From Clostridia bacterium (GTDB taxonomy: Bacteria > Bacillota > Clostridia > Oscillospirales > CAG-272): DNA of 13,986 bases. The number at the start of each line of letters is the position of its first letter. Position 1 is the stretch's first letter. Location: the NCBI GenBank assembly GCA_900770145.1, contig CAAGJL010000092.1, positions 1-13,986 of the forward strand, in the 5' to 3' direction. Below are positions 6,191 to 13,727 of this stretch, one piece after another. The notes below the pieces were generated by a model. The model made no database searches, was not told the DNA's origin, and saw only the letters and a list, made by a program, of their open reading frames with translations. Made by a program: the position numbers and the translations under genes.

Positions 6191-6892
6191 ATGAAAAAAA
6201 TTTTATTTGGCTTTTCGGTGCTGTTGCTTGCCGGGTGCCTGGCACTGGGCGGGGTTGCACGGCTGACGGAGCACGCGGATGACCCGGTGCCTGCCGGCGC
6301 CGGCGGGCGACGGGTGATTGTGATTGACGCGGGGCACGGGGGCGAGGACGGCGGCGCCGTGGGGGTCAACGGAGCGTTGGAAAAGGATCTGAACCTTTCC
6401 CTTGCCCGCACGCTGGCAGACCTTTTGCGCGGAGGCGGTTTTACCGTGGTGGAAACCAGAACGGAGGATAAACTGCTGTACTCCGAGAACGATAAAAACG
6501 GGCACCGCAAGCGCGGCGACCTGCAAAACCGGCAGAAATACATGGAAAAATACCCGGAGTCGGTATTCATCAGCATTCATATGAATACCTACCCTACCCC
6601 GAACTGCGAGGGCGTGCAGGTCTGGTACGCGCCGGGCAGCGCGGAGTCCGAAGCGCTGGCGGGTGCGGTACAGAACGGCGTTTGCGCACTGCTGCAACCG
6701 AAAAACAAGCGCAAAACCAAACAGGCAAACTCCATGATTTATCTCTTGCGCCACGCCACGGTGCCCGCCATATTGGTGGAATGCGGGTTTCTTTCCACCC
6801 CGGCGGAATGTGAAAAACTCTGTGAAGAAACTTACCGTCACGAACTGGCGCTTGCCATCTACGCCTCGGTTTCCGGGTTTCTTGCAAAGTGA
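6191..6892 (+). CDS. cwlD: CwlD-type N-acetylmuramoyl-L-alanine amidase
   Basis: Zinc amidase of the Amidase_3 family, 233 residues against 237 for Bacillus subtilis CwlD. CwlD cleaves the peptide side chain from N-acetylmuramic acid in the spore cortex so that the partner deacetylase can form muramic-delta-lactam, the mark recognised by germination hydrolases. Visible residues are His49 in DAGHGGEDGGAVG, Glu64 in LEKDLNL, His130 in SIHMN and catalytic Glu197 in VECGFLS. The KRGDLQNR and NSMIYLLRHATVPAILVECGF segments are CwlD-like. An N-terminal hydrophobic segment ends in LLLAGC, a good lipobox at Cys16, so it may be a lipoprotein. GAGGTGG precedes the ATG by 4 nt. No SigA promoter is evident, which would suit sporulation-specific transcription. 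The specific CwlD assignment, over a vegetative amidase, rests on length, single-domain form and these segments. Confidence 0.87.
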   Translation: MKKILFGFSVLLLAGCLALGGVARLTEHADDPVPAGAGGRRVIVIDAGHGGEDGGAVGVNGALEKDLNLSLARTLADLLRGGGFTVVETRTEDKLLYSENDKNGHRKRGDLQNRQKYMEKYPESVFISIHMNTYPTPNCEGVQVWYAPGSAESEALAGAVQNGVCALLQPKNKRKTKQANSMIYLLRHATVPAILVECGFLSTPAECEKLCEETYRHELALAIYASVSGFLAK

Positions 6893-6894
6893 CC

Positions 6895-6923
6895 TTGTAA
6901 TCCCCCGCAAAAAATGATATAAT
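6895..6923 (+). promoter_or_regulatory. radA: Promoter of radA
   Basis: TTGTAA at 6895-6900 (4 of 6), a 17-bp spacer, and a perfect TATAAT at 6918-6923. The -35 starts 3 nt after the cwlD stop codon. Transcription would begin near 6930 and give a leader of about 22 nt, so radA can be expressed independently of the sporulation gene upstream. Confidence 0.75.
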
Positions 6924-6951
6924 GAAGTGAAAAAACAAAGAGGGACTGAAA

Positions 6952-8340
6952 ATGAAACTGAAAACCGTATATAACTGCTCCGAGTGCTCGTACCAATCCC
7001 CGAAATGGATGGGCAAATGCCCTGCCTGCGGCGCGTGGAACAGCTTTGTGGAAGATGTGATCGGCGAGGAAAGCAAGCAGGCAAACGCCTCCCCGCGCCG
7101 TGCGCTGGCAATCCGGGAGGGGGAGCATAAGGCAACGCCCTACAAAGCGTTGGAGATGCCCTCCTATATCCGCACGGCAAGCGGGCTTGGCGAGCTTGAC
7201 CGGGTGCTGGGCGGCGGGCTGGTGCTGGGCTCCGTGGTGTTGCTTGCCGGTGAGCCGGGGATCGGTAAATCCACACTGCTGATGCAGATTTCGGATATTC
7301 TCGGCGCGCACCGCAAGGTGTTGTATGTTTCGGGCGAGGAATCCGAGGGGCAACTGAAACTGCGCGCCGAGCGGCTGGGGGTTACGGGTGAAAACCTATC
7401 CATCCTCACCGAAACCGGCATTGAAAAAATTCTGCCGGAGATTGACCGCACCCGGGCGGACGTGGTGATTGTGGACTCGATTCAGACCATTTACAGTGAC
7501 GCGATTTCCTCCACACCGGGGGCGATTACCCAGGTGCGCGAAACCGCGCTCGCATTTATCAACAAGGCTAAAACCGCCAATATTTCGGTGATTTTGGTGG
7601 GGCACGTCAACAAAGAAGGTACCATTGCGGGTCCTAAGGTGTTGGAACATATGGTGGATGCAGTGCTTTACTTTGAAGGGGAGCGTCAGCAGACCTACCG
7701 GATTATCCGCGCAATCAAAAACCGCTACGGATCCACCAATGAAATCGGCGTGTTTGAGATGACCGACGAGGGGCTGGTGGAGGTCACCAATCCTTCCGAG
7801 CTGTTGCTGGCGGGCAGACCCCAAAACACGCCCGGCAACTGCGCTGTATGCACGATGGAGGGCACGCGCCCGCTGATTGCCGAGATTCAGGCGCTGGTTT
7901 CCCCTACGGCGTTCCCTGTCCCCCGCCGCACTTCCAGCGGGATTGACTACAACCGCCTTTGCCTGATTTTAGCGGTATTGGAAAAGCGGCTGGGACTGAA
8001 ATTCTCTCAGAATGACGTCTATCTGAACGTGATCGGCGGAATGAGACTGGACGAGCCGGCGGCGGATATGGCGGTCGCGCTGGCGCTGGTTTCTTCCCTT
8101 TCCGACCGCGCCGTGCCGGACGACCTGATTGCCGTGGGCGAGTTGGGGCTTTCCGGCGAGTGCCGCACGGTGGCGGGGCTGGAACACCGCGTCAAAGAAG
8201 CGGAGCGACTTGGCTTCCGCCGCATGGTGGTACCCGCGCGCAATCTGGAAAAGCGGCAGATCCATACCCATATGACGTTGTTGCCTGTCGGCAGTATTTT
8301 TGAGGTGCTGAATCTGCTGGCACCCAAACAAGGGCAATAA
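6952..8340 (+). CDS. radA: DNA repair protein RadA (Sms)
   Basis: RecA-related ATPase/helicase that promotes branch migration of recombination intermediates; 462 residues, normal for the family. Domains in order: a four-cysteine zinc finger (Cys9, Cys12, Cys23, Cys26), a RecA-like ATPase with Walker A GEPGIGKS at 100-107 and Walker B VVIVDS ending near 176, the RadA-specific KNRYGSTNEIGVFEM motif at 256-270 (KNRFG with Phe replaced by Tyr), and a C-terminal Lon protease-like domain (about 290-455) that lacks protease activity in this family. AGAGGG lies about 7 nt before the ATG. In transformable Firmicutes RadA also extends recombination tracts after DNA uptake, which is a possible functional link with the nearby comEC, though they are not co-transcribed. 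Confidence 0.97.
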   Translation: MKLKTVYNCSECSYQSPKWMGKCPACGAWNSFVEDVIGEESKQANASPRRALAIREGEHKATPYKALEMPSYIRTASGLGELDRVLGGGLVLGSVVLLAGEPGIGKSTLLMQISDILGAHRKVLYVSGEESEGQLKLRAERLGVTGENLSILTETGIEKILPEIDRTRADVVIVDSIQTIYSDAISSTPGAITQVRETALAFINKAKTANISVILVGHVNKEGTIAGPKVLEHMVDAVLYFEGERQQTYRIIRAIKNRYGSTNEIGVFEMTDEGLVEVTNPSELLLAGRPQNTPGNCAVCTMEGTRPLIAEIQALVSPTAFPVPRRTSSGIDYNRLCLILAVLEKRLGLKFSQNDVYLNVIGGMRLDEPAADMAVALALVSSLSDRAVPDDLIAVGELGLSGECRTVAGLEHRVKEAERLGFRRMVVPARNLEKRQIHTHMTLLPVGSIFEVLNLLAPKQGQ

Positions 8341-8351
8341 ATTTTCGCACA

Positions 8352-8396
8352 AAAAGACCTCCCGCAAGCCGGATAACGGCTTGCGGGAGGTCTTTT
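8352..8396. terminator. Bidirectional terminator between radA and malQ
   Basis: A perfect 20-bp stem (8352-8371 with 8377-8396) with a GATAA loop. The core GACCTCCCGCAAGCCG is flanked by AAAA and TTTT, so both radA from the left and malQ from the right can end here. Confidence 0.92.
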
Positions 8397-8400
8397 CAGG

Positions 8401-8425
8401 CTCCCTTGCGTAAAGGGAGTTTTTT
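8401..8425 (+). terminator. Second intrinsic terminator in tandem after radA
   Basis: CTCCCTT at 8401-8407 pairs with AAGGGAG at 8413-8419 around a 5-nt loop and is followed by TTTTTT at 8420-8425. The T-run is on the plus strand only, so this acts as a backup for radA readthrough and shields malQ from antisense transcription. Confidence 0.75.
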
Positions 8426-8438
8426 CGACCTTGCGTTT

Positions 8439-9881
8439 TTATGTTCTCCCGTAAATGGTGTTGAGGTGCAAAAAATGCTTGCGGTCGATGGCGGCAAGGC
8501 TTTCCCGCGTCATGCGGAACGCCCAGTTTCCGCCCGCGCGACCGGGGGTGTTCATTCTCGTGTCTGCGCCGTAACCAAGCAGATCCTGCACCGGGAAAAT
8601 GACCAGCCCCGCGTGGCTTTGCAACATCGTGCGCAGAATCGCGTCATAGCACCTGTCCCAGTTGGGGTCGGTATAGTTGCAGTAATCCAGCATCCGGCGG
8701 CGGCTTTCGGCGTCCTGTTCCCACACAAAGCCGAGCAAGGTATTGTTGTCGTGCGTGCCGGTGTACGCCACGCAATGCTCCGGGTAAGAATGCGGCAGGT
8801 GCGGCGAGTGATAATCCGAAAGGAAAGCAAACTGAAACACTCTCATCCCGGGAAAACCGCTTTCCTCCACCAGGTCGGCAACTTCTTTCGTGATGTCGCC
8901 GAGATCTTCCGCGATGATCAGCCGATCTCCCGCGACCTCACGGAGCGCTTTTACCAGTTTCATGCCGGGTCCTTTTTCCCATTTACCCTCTCGCGCGGTT
9001 TTGGCGCCGCGCGGGATGCTCCAATAGGATTCTACCCCGCGGAAATGGTCAAAACGCACGCCGTCAAAAAGCGTGAGCGTGTGCTCCATCCGCTCTTTCC
9101 ACCAGGTAAAGCCGTCCTCCTCCATTTTTGTCCAGTCATACAGCGGGTTGCCCCACATCTGTCCGTCGGCGGAAAAATAGTCGGGCGGAACGCCCGCCAC
9201 AAACGAGGGGCGCCCGTCACGGTCCAGTAAAAACTGATCGCGGTGGAAGCACACATCGGCGCTGTCCTCTGCCACGTAGATCGGAACATCGCCGATGATA
9301 CGGATGCCGCGCGCGTTGGCGTATGCCTTTACGTCTGCCCATTGCTTGTGGAAATGGTATTGCGTAAAGGCATAGTAAAACAAATCTTCCTCTGCTTCTT
9401 CGGTAATCTTGAAATCCTGCCAAGCCACCCCGCCGTTGGCTTTTTTGAGGGCAAGAAAGCGGCAGGCTGCCCACAGTTGCGGGCGGCTTTGCACAAAGGC
9501 AAGAATTTCCCCCCGGTTGGTCGCCCGTTCTGCCGCGCGGCGAAGCAGGGCTTCCCGCTCTTCCCCTAAGCGGGCAAGTTCCGCGGCATAGGGTGTTTTC
9601 TGCCGCGCGCTTTCCAGTTCTTTCGCGGTAAGCAACCCCTCACTTGCCAGCGTCGGCAGGTCGATAAACGCCGGGTTGCCCGCAAAGGCGGAATTGGATT
9701 TATAGGGTGAGGCGCAGTCATCCGGAATGCAGAACGGCAACACCTGCCAGCAGGAAAAACCGGCGTCCGCCAAAAAATCCACAAATTCCTTTGCTTCTTT
9801 GCCGAAGGCGCCGCAGGAATAATCCCCATGCAGGGTGCTGATGTGCATCAGCACGCCGCCGGCGCGTTCAGTGACACTCAT
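8439..9881 (-). CDS. malQ: 4-alpha-glucanotransferase (amylomaltase, GH77)
   Basis: Cytoplasmic glucanotransferase that transfers alpha-1,4-glucan segments between maltodextrins or to glucose, releasing glucose; 480 residues, typical of compact bacterial MalQ. The catalytic set is visible: nucleophile Asp278 in DGVRFDHFRG, acid/base Glu325 in IIAEDLG, and transition-state Asp378 in TGTHDNNT. The N-terminus ERAGGVLMHISTLHGDYSCG corresponds to the family's ERxSGILLHxTSL opening. The start is set by the ATG at 9881, with GGGGGAG 7 nt upstream inside polA; the open frame extends 40 codons further but those residues are polA sequence read in another frame. It overlaps the end of polA by 14 nt and has no promoter of its own, so it should be co-transcribed and translationally coupled with polA. 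No glycogen or maltose genes are adjacent. Confidence 0.96.
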   Translation of the reverse strand: MSVTERAGGVLMHISTLHGDYSCGAFGKEAKEFVDFLADAGFSCWQVLPFCIPDDCASPYKSNSAFAGNPAFIDLPTLASEGLLTAKELESARQKTPYAAELARLGEEREALLRRAAERATNRGEILAFVQSRPQLWAACRFLALKKANGGVAWQDFKITEEAEEDLFYYAFTQYHFHKQWADVKAYANARGIRIIGDVPIYVAEDSADVCFHRDQFLLDRDGRPSFVAGVPPDYFSADGQMWGNPLYDWTKMEEDGFTWWKERMEHTLTLFDGVRFDHFRGVESYWSIPRGAKTAREGKWEKGPGMKLVKALREVAGDRLIIAEDLGDITKEVADLVEESGFPGMRVFQFAFLSDYHSPHLPHSYPEHCVAYTGTHDNNTLLGFVWEQDAESRRRMLDYCNYTDPNWDRCYDAILRTMLQSHAGLVIFPVQDLLGYGADTRMNTPGRAGGNWAFRMTRESLAAIDRKHFLHLNTIYGRT

Positions 9882-12384
9882 ACCAGTTCTCCCCCGTTCC
9901 GGCGCTGACGGAAAGCGGCACCGCAAGCGACACGGCGGATTCCATTTCGTCCACAAGAATTTTCCTTGCGGCGTCCGCCTCTTCGCGCTTGCATTCCACA
10001 ATCAACTCGTCATGCACCTGTAAAATCAGTTTTGCGTCCAGCCCAGACGCTTTCAGTTTTTCATCCACACGAATCATTGCAATCTTGATAATATCGGCGG
10101 CGGTGCCCTGAATCGGGCTGTTCATTGCCACGCGCTCCCCAAAGTGCTGCATATTTTTATTGGACATTTTCAACTCCGGGATATATCTGCGCCGCCCGAA
10201 CAGCGTGGTGACAAAGCCGCTTTCCTTTGCTTCCTTTACCGTGTTTTCCAGGTATGCCGAAATGCCGGGATACGCCGCAAAATAACTGTCGATATAGGCT
10301 TTTGCCTCTTTCATGCTGACGTGCAGATCTTCCGAAAGGCTGTGCGCGCCGATGCCGTATACAATGCCGAAGTTGACCGCCTTGGCGCTTTTGCGCATTT
10401 CGGGCGTGACCATTTCCTTTGGCACGCCGAACACGGTGGCGGCGGTGGAGGTGTGAATATCCTCCCCGTTCCGGAATGCGCTGATCATATTTTCATCCCC
10501 CGCAAGGGCGGCAAGCAGGCGCAGCTCAATTTGCGAGTAGTCCGCGTCGATCAGCACGTAGTCTTTGCTTTTTGCCACAAAATAGCGGCGGAGTTCCCGC
10601 CCCAGTTCCGTGCGGATCGGGATGTTCTGCAGGTTCGGCTCCGCGGAGGAAAGCCGCCCCGTGGCGGTTCCGGTCTGCTTGAACACCGTGCGGATGCGCC
10701 CGTCACTTTCAATCTCTTTGACCAACCCCTCCGCATAGGTGCTGTTGAGTTTGGTCAGTTGACGGTAGTCGAGGATATCGTCCACAATCGGGTGCACGGA
10801 GCGCAGTTTTTCCAGCACTTCCGCATTGGTGGAATACCCGGTTTTTGTTTTTTTGCCGTGCGGCAGACCCAACCGCTCAAACAACACTTCCCCCAACTGC
10901 TTGGTGGAATTGATGTTGAAATCTCCGCCCGCGTAATAGCGGATGCGCTCGGAGAGTTGCTCCGCTACTTCCGTCAGTTGTGCGCCGTAGGCAACGAGCC
11001 CCTCTCGGTTGACGCAAAATCCTGCCAGTTCCATATCGGCAAGCACGGCGGAAAGCGGCATTTCAATCTCTTTGAGCAATTTCTCCATGCCAAGTGATTT
11101 GATTTTTTCGGATTGCTCCCGATACAGCGGCAACAGGAGCGTGAGACTCTGCGGGAAAGGCGGCAGTGCCGTGCCGAGCGTGGCAAGCGTCAGGCGCGGC
11201 AGGTCAAATCCGGCATCACCGGGGTTGAGCACATAGGCGGCAAGCATGGTGTCAAAGCTCGCGTGGCGATAGCGGATTCCCTTTGCCGCAAGCGCCTTAT
11301 AAAGGCTTTTTGCGTCGTGGCAAACGGTATGGATGTCCGGTTTTTCCAGCACGGCGCACAACACCGCCTCGTTTTCCGGCGTCAGCAGGTTTTTGCCGTC
11401 AAACAGAACGAATTTGCCGTCCTCACAGCCAATGGCAATCTCCGCCGGAAGTGCGGAAATGTCACCTTTTCCCAGCATCAGTTCCCCTGCGGCTTCCGCT
11501 TCTTTGGCGGGCGCTTCCTCTGCCTGATCCAGCCCCATGCGCTTGATCATGGCGGAAAACTCAAATTTCGTAAAAAGGCGGGTCAGTGCCGGTCGGTCGG
11601 CACCGTGATAGGCGCACGCGGCAAGATTATTTTCCAGCGGCACCTCCCGGCAGATAGTAGCAAGCGTGCGGGAGAAGTAGGCGCTTTCTTTTCCGTTTTC
11701 CAGTTTGGCGCGCACGGAGGGGGTCAGGTTTGCTGCGGGCAGGTCGTGATAGACACCATCCAGACTCCCGTGTTCGGAAATCAGTTTCAGAGCGGTTTTC
11801 TCTCCGATCCCCGGCACGCCGGGGATATTATCGGAACTATCCCCCATCAGGGCTTTCACGTCCACGAAAACCGAGGGGTCTACCCCGTATTTTTCGCGGA
11901 AACGCGCCGGGGTAAAGTCAATCGTTTCGGTATTGGTGGCAAGCAGGATGTGCACCCGGTCGGAGATCAGTTGCAGCGCGTCACGGTCGCCGGTCAGAAG
12001 ATATGCTTCCGCGCCTTCCTCCTCTGCCAGCCGGGAGAGAGTGCCGAGAATGTCATCCGCTTCATACCCCTCTTTTTCCATGCAGGTAAAGCCCAGCGCC
12101 GCCGCGGTCTCTTTTGCCAGCGGAAACTGGGTGGCAAGTTCCTCCGGCATGGGTCTGCGCCCGGCTTTGTATTCCGCATATATTTTATGCCGGAACGTAG
12201 GGGCTTTGAGGTCAAATGCGATGGCGGCAAAATCCGGCTCTACCGCGGCAAGATTTTTTTCCAGAATATTGACCATACCAAACAGGGCGTTGGTGGGCAG
12301 CCCCTCTTTGGTGGAAAGAGGACGCACCCCGTAAAACGCCCGGTTGATAATACTGTTGCCGTCAACGGCAAGTAATTTTTTCAT
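9868..12384 (-). CDS. polA: DNA polymerase I
   Basis: Repair and Okazaki-fragment polymerase, 838 residues. The N-terminal 5' nuclease (about 1-285) shows AVDGNSIINRAF, YEADDILGTL, LTGDRDALQL and the helix-hairpin-helix GDSSDNIPGVPGIGEKTA. The middle domain (about 300-450) is a vestigial 3'-5' exonuclease: motif I Asp-x-Glu is missing (IAIGCED in its place), motif II is altered, and the motif III region is shortened, so no proofreading is expected, as in Bacillus enzymes. The polymerase domain has motif A IDADYSQIELRLLA (Asp615), motif B RKSAKAVNFGIVYG (about 664-677), and motif C LQVHDELIVE (His791, Asp792). The start at 12384 is chosen because GGAGG lies 5 nt upstream; the ATG four codons earlier overlaps that site and has none of its own. 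malQ follows with a 14-nt overlap. Confidence 0.98.
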   Translation of the reverse strand: MKKLLAVDGNSIINRAFYGVRPLSTKEGLPTNALFGMVNILEKNLAAVEPDFAAIAFDLKAPTFRHKIYAEYKAGRRPMPEELATQFPLAKETAAALGFTCMEKEGYEADDILGTLSRLAEEEGAEAYLLTGDRDALQLISDRVHILLATNTETIDFTPARFREKYGVDPSVFVDVKALMGDSSDNIPGVPGIGEKTALKLISEHGSLDGVYHDLPAANLTPSVRAKLENGKESAYFSRTLATICREVPLENNLAACAYHGADRPALTRLFTKFEFSAMIKRMGLDQAEEAPAKEAEAAGELMLGKGDISALPAEIAIGCEDGKFVLFDGKNLLTPENEAVLCAVLEKPDIHTVCHDAKSLYKALAAKGIRYRHASFDTMLAAYVLNPGDAGFDLPRLTLATLGTALPPFPQSLTLLLPLYREQSEKIKSLGMEKLLKEIEMPLSAVLADMELAGFCVNREGLVAYGAQLTEVAEQLSERIRYYAGGDFNINSTKQLGEVLFERLGLPHGKKTKTGYSTNAEVLEKLRSVHPIVDDILDYRQLTKLNSTYAEGLVKEIESDGRIRTVFKQTGTATGRLSSAEPNLQNIPIRTELGRELRRYFVAKSKDYVLIDADYSQIELRLLAALAGDENMISAFRNGEDIHTSTAATVFGVPKEMVTPEMRKSAKAVNFGIVYGIGAHSLSEDLHVSMKEAKAYIDSYFAAYPGISAYLENTVKEAKESGFVTTLFGRRRYIPELKMSNKNMQHFGERVAMNSPIQGTAADIIKIAMIRVDEKLKASGLDAKLILQVHDELIVECKREEADAARKILVDEMESAVSLAVPLSVSAGTGENWYECH

Positions 12385-12398
12385 AGGCTCCTCCATGG

Positions 12399-12423
12399 AA
12401 GTAGTATTTTTATTATACTACTT
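12399..12423. repeat. Inverted repeat over the polA -10 and transcription start
   Basis: AAGTAGTAT at 12399-12407 and its complement ATACTACTT at 12415-12423 form 9-bp perfect arms separated by 7 bp. The repeat covers the polA -10 element and the expected transcription start near 12405, so only part of it would be in the RNA. This makes a DNA-bound regulator more likely than an RNA hairpin. No known regulator is recognised. Confidence 0.5.
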
Positions 12424-12440
12424 TTTTCCTTTTCTGTCAA
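12412..12440 (-). promoter_or_regulatory. polA: Perfect consensus SigA promoter of polA-malQ
   Basis: On the minus strand TTGACA (12435-12440), a 17-bp spacer, and TATAAT (12412-12417), matching consensus throughout. The predicted leader is about 21 nt. The -10 lies inside an inverted repeat. Confidence 0.9.
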
Positions 12441-12464
12441 CGAACATAATTTTCCTTTTGGGGC

Positions 12465-12493
12465 TTGTCTTTTCGCTCTGTCTGTGATAAAAT
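12465..12493 (+). promoter_or_regulatory. Putative SigA promoter of the membrane protein/lipoprotein operon
   Basis: TTGTCT at 12465-12470 (4 of 6), a 17-bp spacer, and TAAAAT at 12488-12493 (5 of 6). The predicted leader is about 21 nt. It diverges from the polA promoter, with 24 bp between the two -35 elements. Confidence 0.6.
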
Positions 12494-12520
12494 AGCAGTA
12501 TCCCCTGAAAGGAGCGCCCT

Positions 12521-12949
12521 ATGAAACCGATTGTCAAGCGTGTGCTGGCGCACACCTGTATCTATTTTACGCTGACCTCTCTTTTGCTGCTGTTTATCTA
12601 TTGGGTCGTGAGTAAAGACACCTCGCGCGGGATTCAGCCGTTGGCGTTTTTGCTGATGTTGCCCTTCTCCTTTTTCTTTTCGGTGGCAAATGCCGAATTT
12701 TCGCTGGCGCCGATGCCGAAAGCCGTGCGTGTGGCAATTCATTATGTGCTGACGGTTGGCGGTGCGTTTGTTTGCCTGTATCTGCCGAACAGAGGGAGCG
12801 GAAGCACCTCGTCGCAAGGTCTGGTGCTGTTTTTCGCCTTTACCGCACTGTACGCGGCGGTGATGATTCCGTTGCTGATTATTTCGGCGCGTGCAAAACG
12901 GATCACGCGGGACGAAACGGAATATACCAATGTATACACTAAAAAATAA
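12521..12949 (+). CDS. Four-helix integral membrane protein of unknown function
   Basis: A 142-residue protein I do not recognise with confidence. Four hydrophobic segments are clear: about 10-30, 39-58, 72-90 and 102-122. The loops are short, and a basic, polar tail (RAKRITRDETEYTNVYTKK) follows the last helix. The size and topology resemble small four-helix proteins such as DUF3021 members, but no defining motif is visible, so that name is not assigned. GGAG lies 6 nt before the ATG. It is the first gene of a probable operon, with the SGNH lipoprotein gene starting 36 nt after its stop. The gap contains the ascending arm of a terminator-like hairpin, so the downstream genes might be attenuated relative to this one. 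Confidence 0.82.
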   Translation: MKPIVKRVLAHTCIYFTLTSLLLLFIYWVVSKDTSRGIQPLAFLLMLPFSFFFSVANAEFSLAPMPKAVRVAIHYVLTVGGAFVCLYLPNRGSGSTSSQGLVLFFAFTALYAAVMIPLLIISARAKRITRDETEYTNVYTKK

Positions 12950-12957
12950 ATGGGAAG

Positions 12958-13008
12958 AATACGGTTGTATTGCAAGGAGTGTACCATGCGAAACAACCGT
13001 ATTTTTTT
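12958..13008 (+). promoter_or_regulatory. Terminator-like hairpin enclosing the start of the SGNH lipoprotein gene
   Basis: AATACGGTTGT at 12958-12968 is perfectly complementary to ACAACCGTATT at 12993-13003, and T7 follows at 13002-13008. Weaker inner pairing (TTGCA at 12970-12974 with TGCGAA at 12987-12992, one bulge) would leave an apical loop of about 12 nt holding the ribosome binding site AGGAG and the A of the ATG. The 3' arm is codons 3-6 of the gene. This has the form of an intrinsic terminator or translational switch built into a start site. Confidence 0.5.
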
Positions 13009-13726
13009 ATTGCTTTTTTTGCCTCTTTTTCTGTTTGGAGGCTGTGTCAAGCAGGAAGCGCGAAACGAGAACGCCGATATTGCGCCCGATGTACACGTAC
13101 GCACGGAAACGGTGGCGCTGACGGGTGAGGATTTTTTGGCGGAGTTGTATTTTCTCGGCGATTCTACGACTGCGCACATGGCGACCCGCGCGAAAAGGTG
13201 GTTAGACCCTGCGCATGTGCTTGCCGCCAAAAACCGTTATCTGAATTTAGACCCCAAGATCACTGCCGCAAAGATCGTCAATCCGGAAACCGGAGAGGAA
13301 GAAACGATTGCCGCGGTGCTCCGGCAGATTCAGCCGAAGTATTTGTTAATCACATTGGGCGTGGACTACGGGGTTTATTATTACCGCAACGCGCCGGAAA
13401 ATTTTCGCCGCTGTTATGAGAAGTTATTGGACGCCGTGCGTGAAGCTTGCCCCGACACGCGGGTCATTGTCGGCGCGATCTTTCCGGTCGGGCAAAACTC
13501 GCCCGTGATTACCAATGAAATGGTGGACTGCGCCAATGAAATCATACGCACCCTTGCGGCAGAGCGCGGAATCCCTTTTGCGGATAACAACACGATTTTG
13601 AAGGATGAAACCGGGTATCTGGCGCAAAAATACGTGTACAGTGAGGACGGTATTCACCTGAACGCCGCGGCATATGAAGTAATTCTGAACCATCTTGCGG
13701 AACTTGCGCCGGAATTGGGAGGTTAA
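12986..13726 (+). CDS. SGNH/GDSL-type hydrolase lipoprotein
   Basis: A predicted lipoprotein of 246 residues. The signal peptide MRNNRIFLLLFLPLFLFGGC gives a lipobox-like FGGC with Cys20 as the lipidated residue. The mature part is SGNH-like: block I GDSTTAH (nucleophile Ser60) and block V DGIHLN (Asp221, His224). The block III region is ITLGVDYG, with Asp127 where GxN would supply an oxyanion-hole Asn. SGNH proteins of this sort often act as esterases or acyl transferases on cell-surface glycans; the substrate here is unknown. The ATG at 12986 is chosen because AAGGAG lies 6 nt upstream and the signal peptide begins there; an in-frame ATG at 12950 has no ribosome binding site. The next gene begins 1 nt after its stop, so the two are tightly coupled. 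Confidence 0.87.
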   Translation: MRNNRIFLLLFLPLFLFGGCVKQEARNENADIAPDVHVRTETVALTGEDFLAELYFLGDSTTAHMATRAKRWLDPAHVLAAKNRYLNLDPKITAAKIVNPETGEEETIAAVLRQIQPKYLLITLGVDYGVYYYRNAPENFRRCYEKLLDAVREACPDTRVIVGAIFPVGQNSPVITNEMVDCANEIIRTLAAERGIPFADNNTILKDETGYLAQKYVYSEDGIHLNAAAYEVILNHLAELAPELGG

Positions 13727-13727
13727 A

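Noticed and set aside
6203..7276. Open frame of 357 codons on the minus strand across cwlD and radA
   Set aside because: It is antisense to both conserved genes and to the radA promoter, and is a Pro/Arg/His-rich shadow.
8406..9230. Open frame of 274 codons on the plus strand opposite malQ
   Set aside because: It starts within the terminator region of radA and is antisense to catalytic motifs of malQ; no coding signal of its own.
9882..10001. A 40-codon N-terminal extension of malQ
   Set aside because: This stretch is the end of polA in another frame, has no family similarity, and the ATG at 9881 has a good ribosome binding site and the conserved MalQ opening.
10144..11097. Open frame of 317 codons on the plus strand opposite polA
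   Set aside because: Same reason: an antisense shadow over the polymerase domain with no recognisable motif.
11113..12375. Long open frame of 420 codons on the plus strand opposite polA
   Set aside because: It is antisense to well-conserved polA, has no ribosome binding site or family resemblance, and is rich in Arg, Gly, Phe and Gln as expected of a shadow frame in this base composition.
12931..12938. 8-bp palindrome TGTATACA near the end of the membrane protein gene
   Set aside because: It is short, lies in coding sequence, and is expected by chance in a window of this size.
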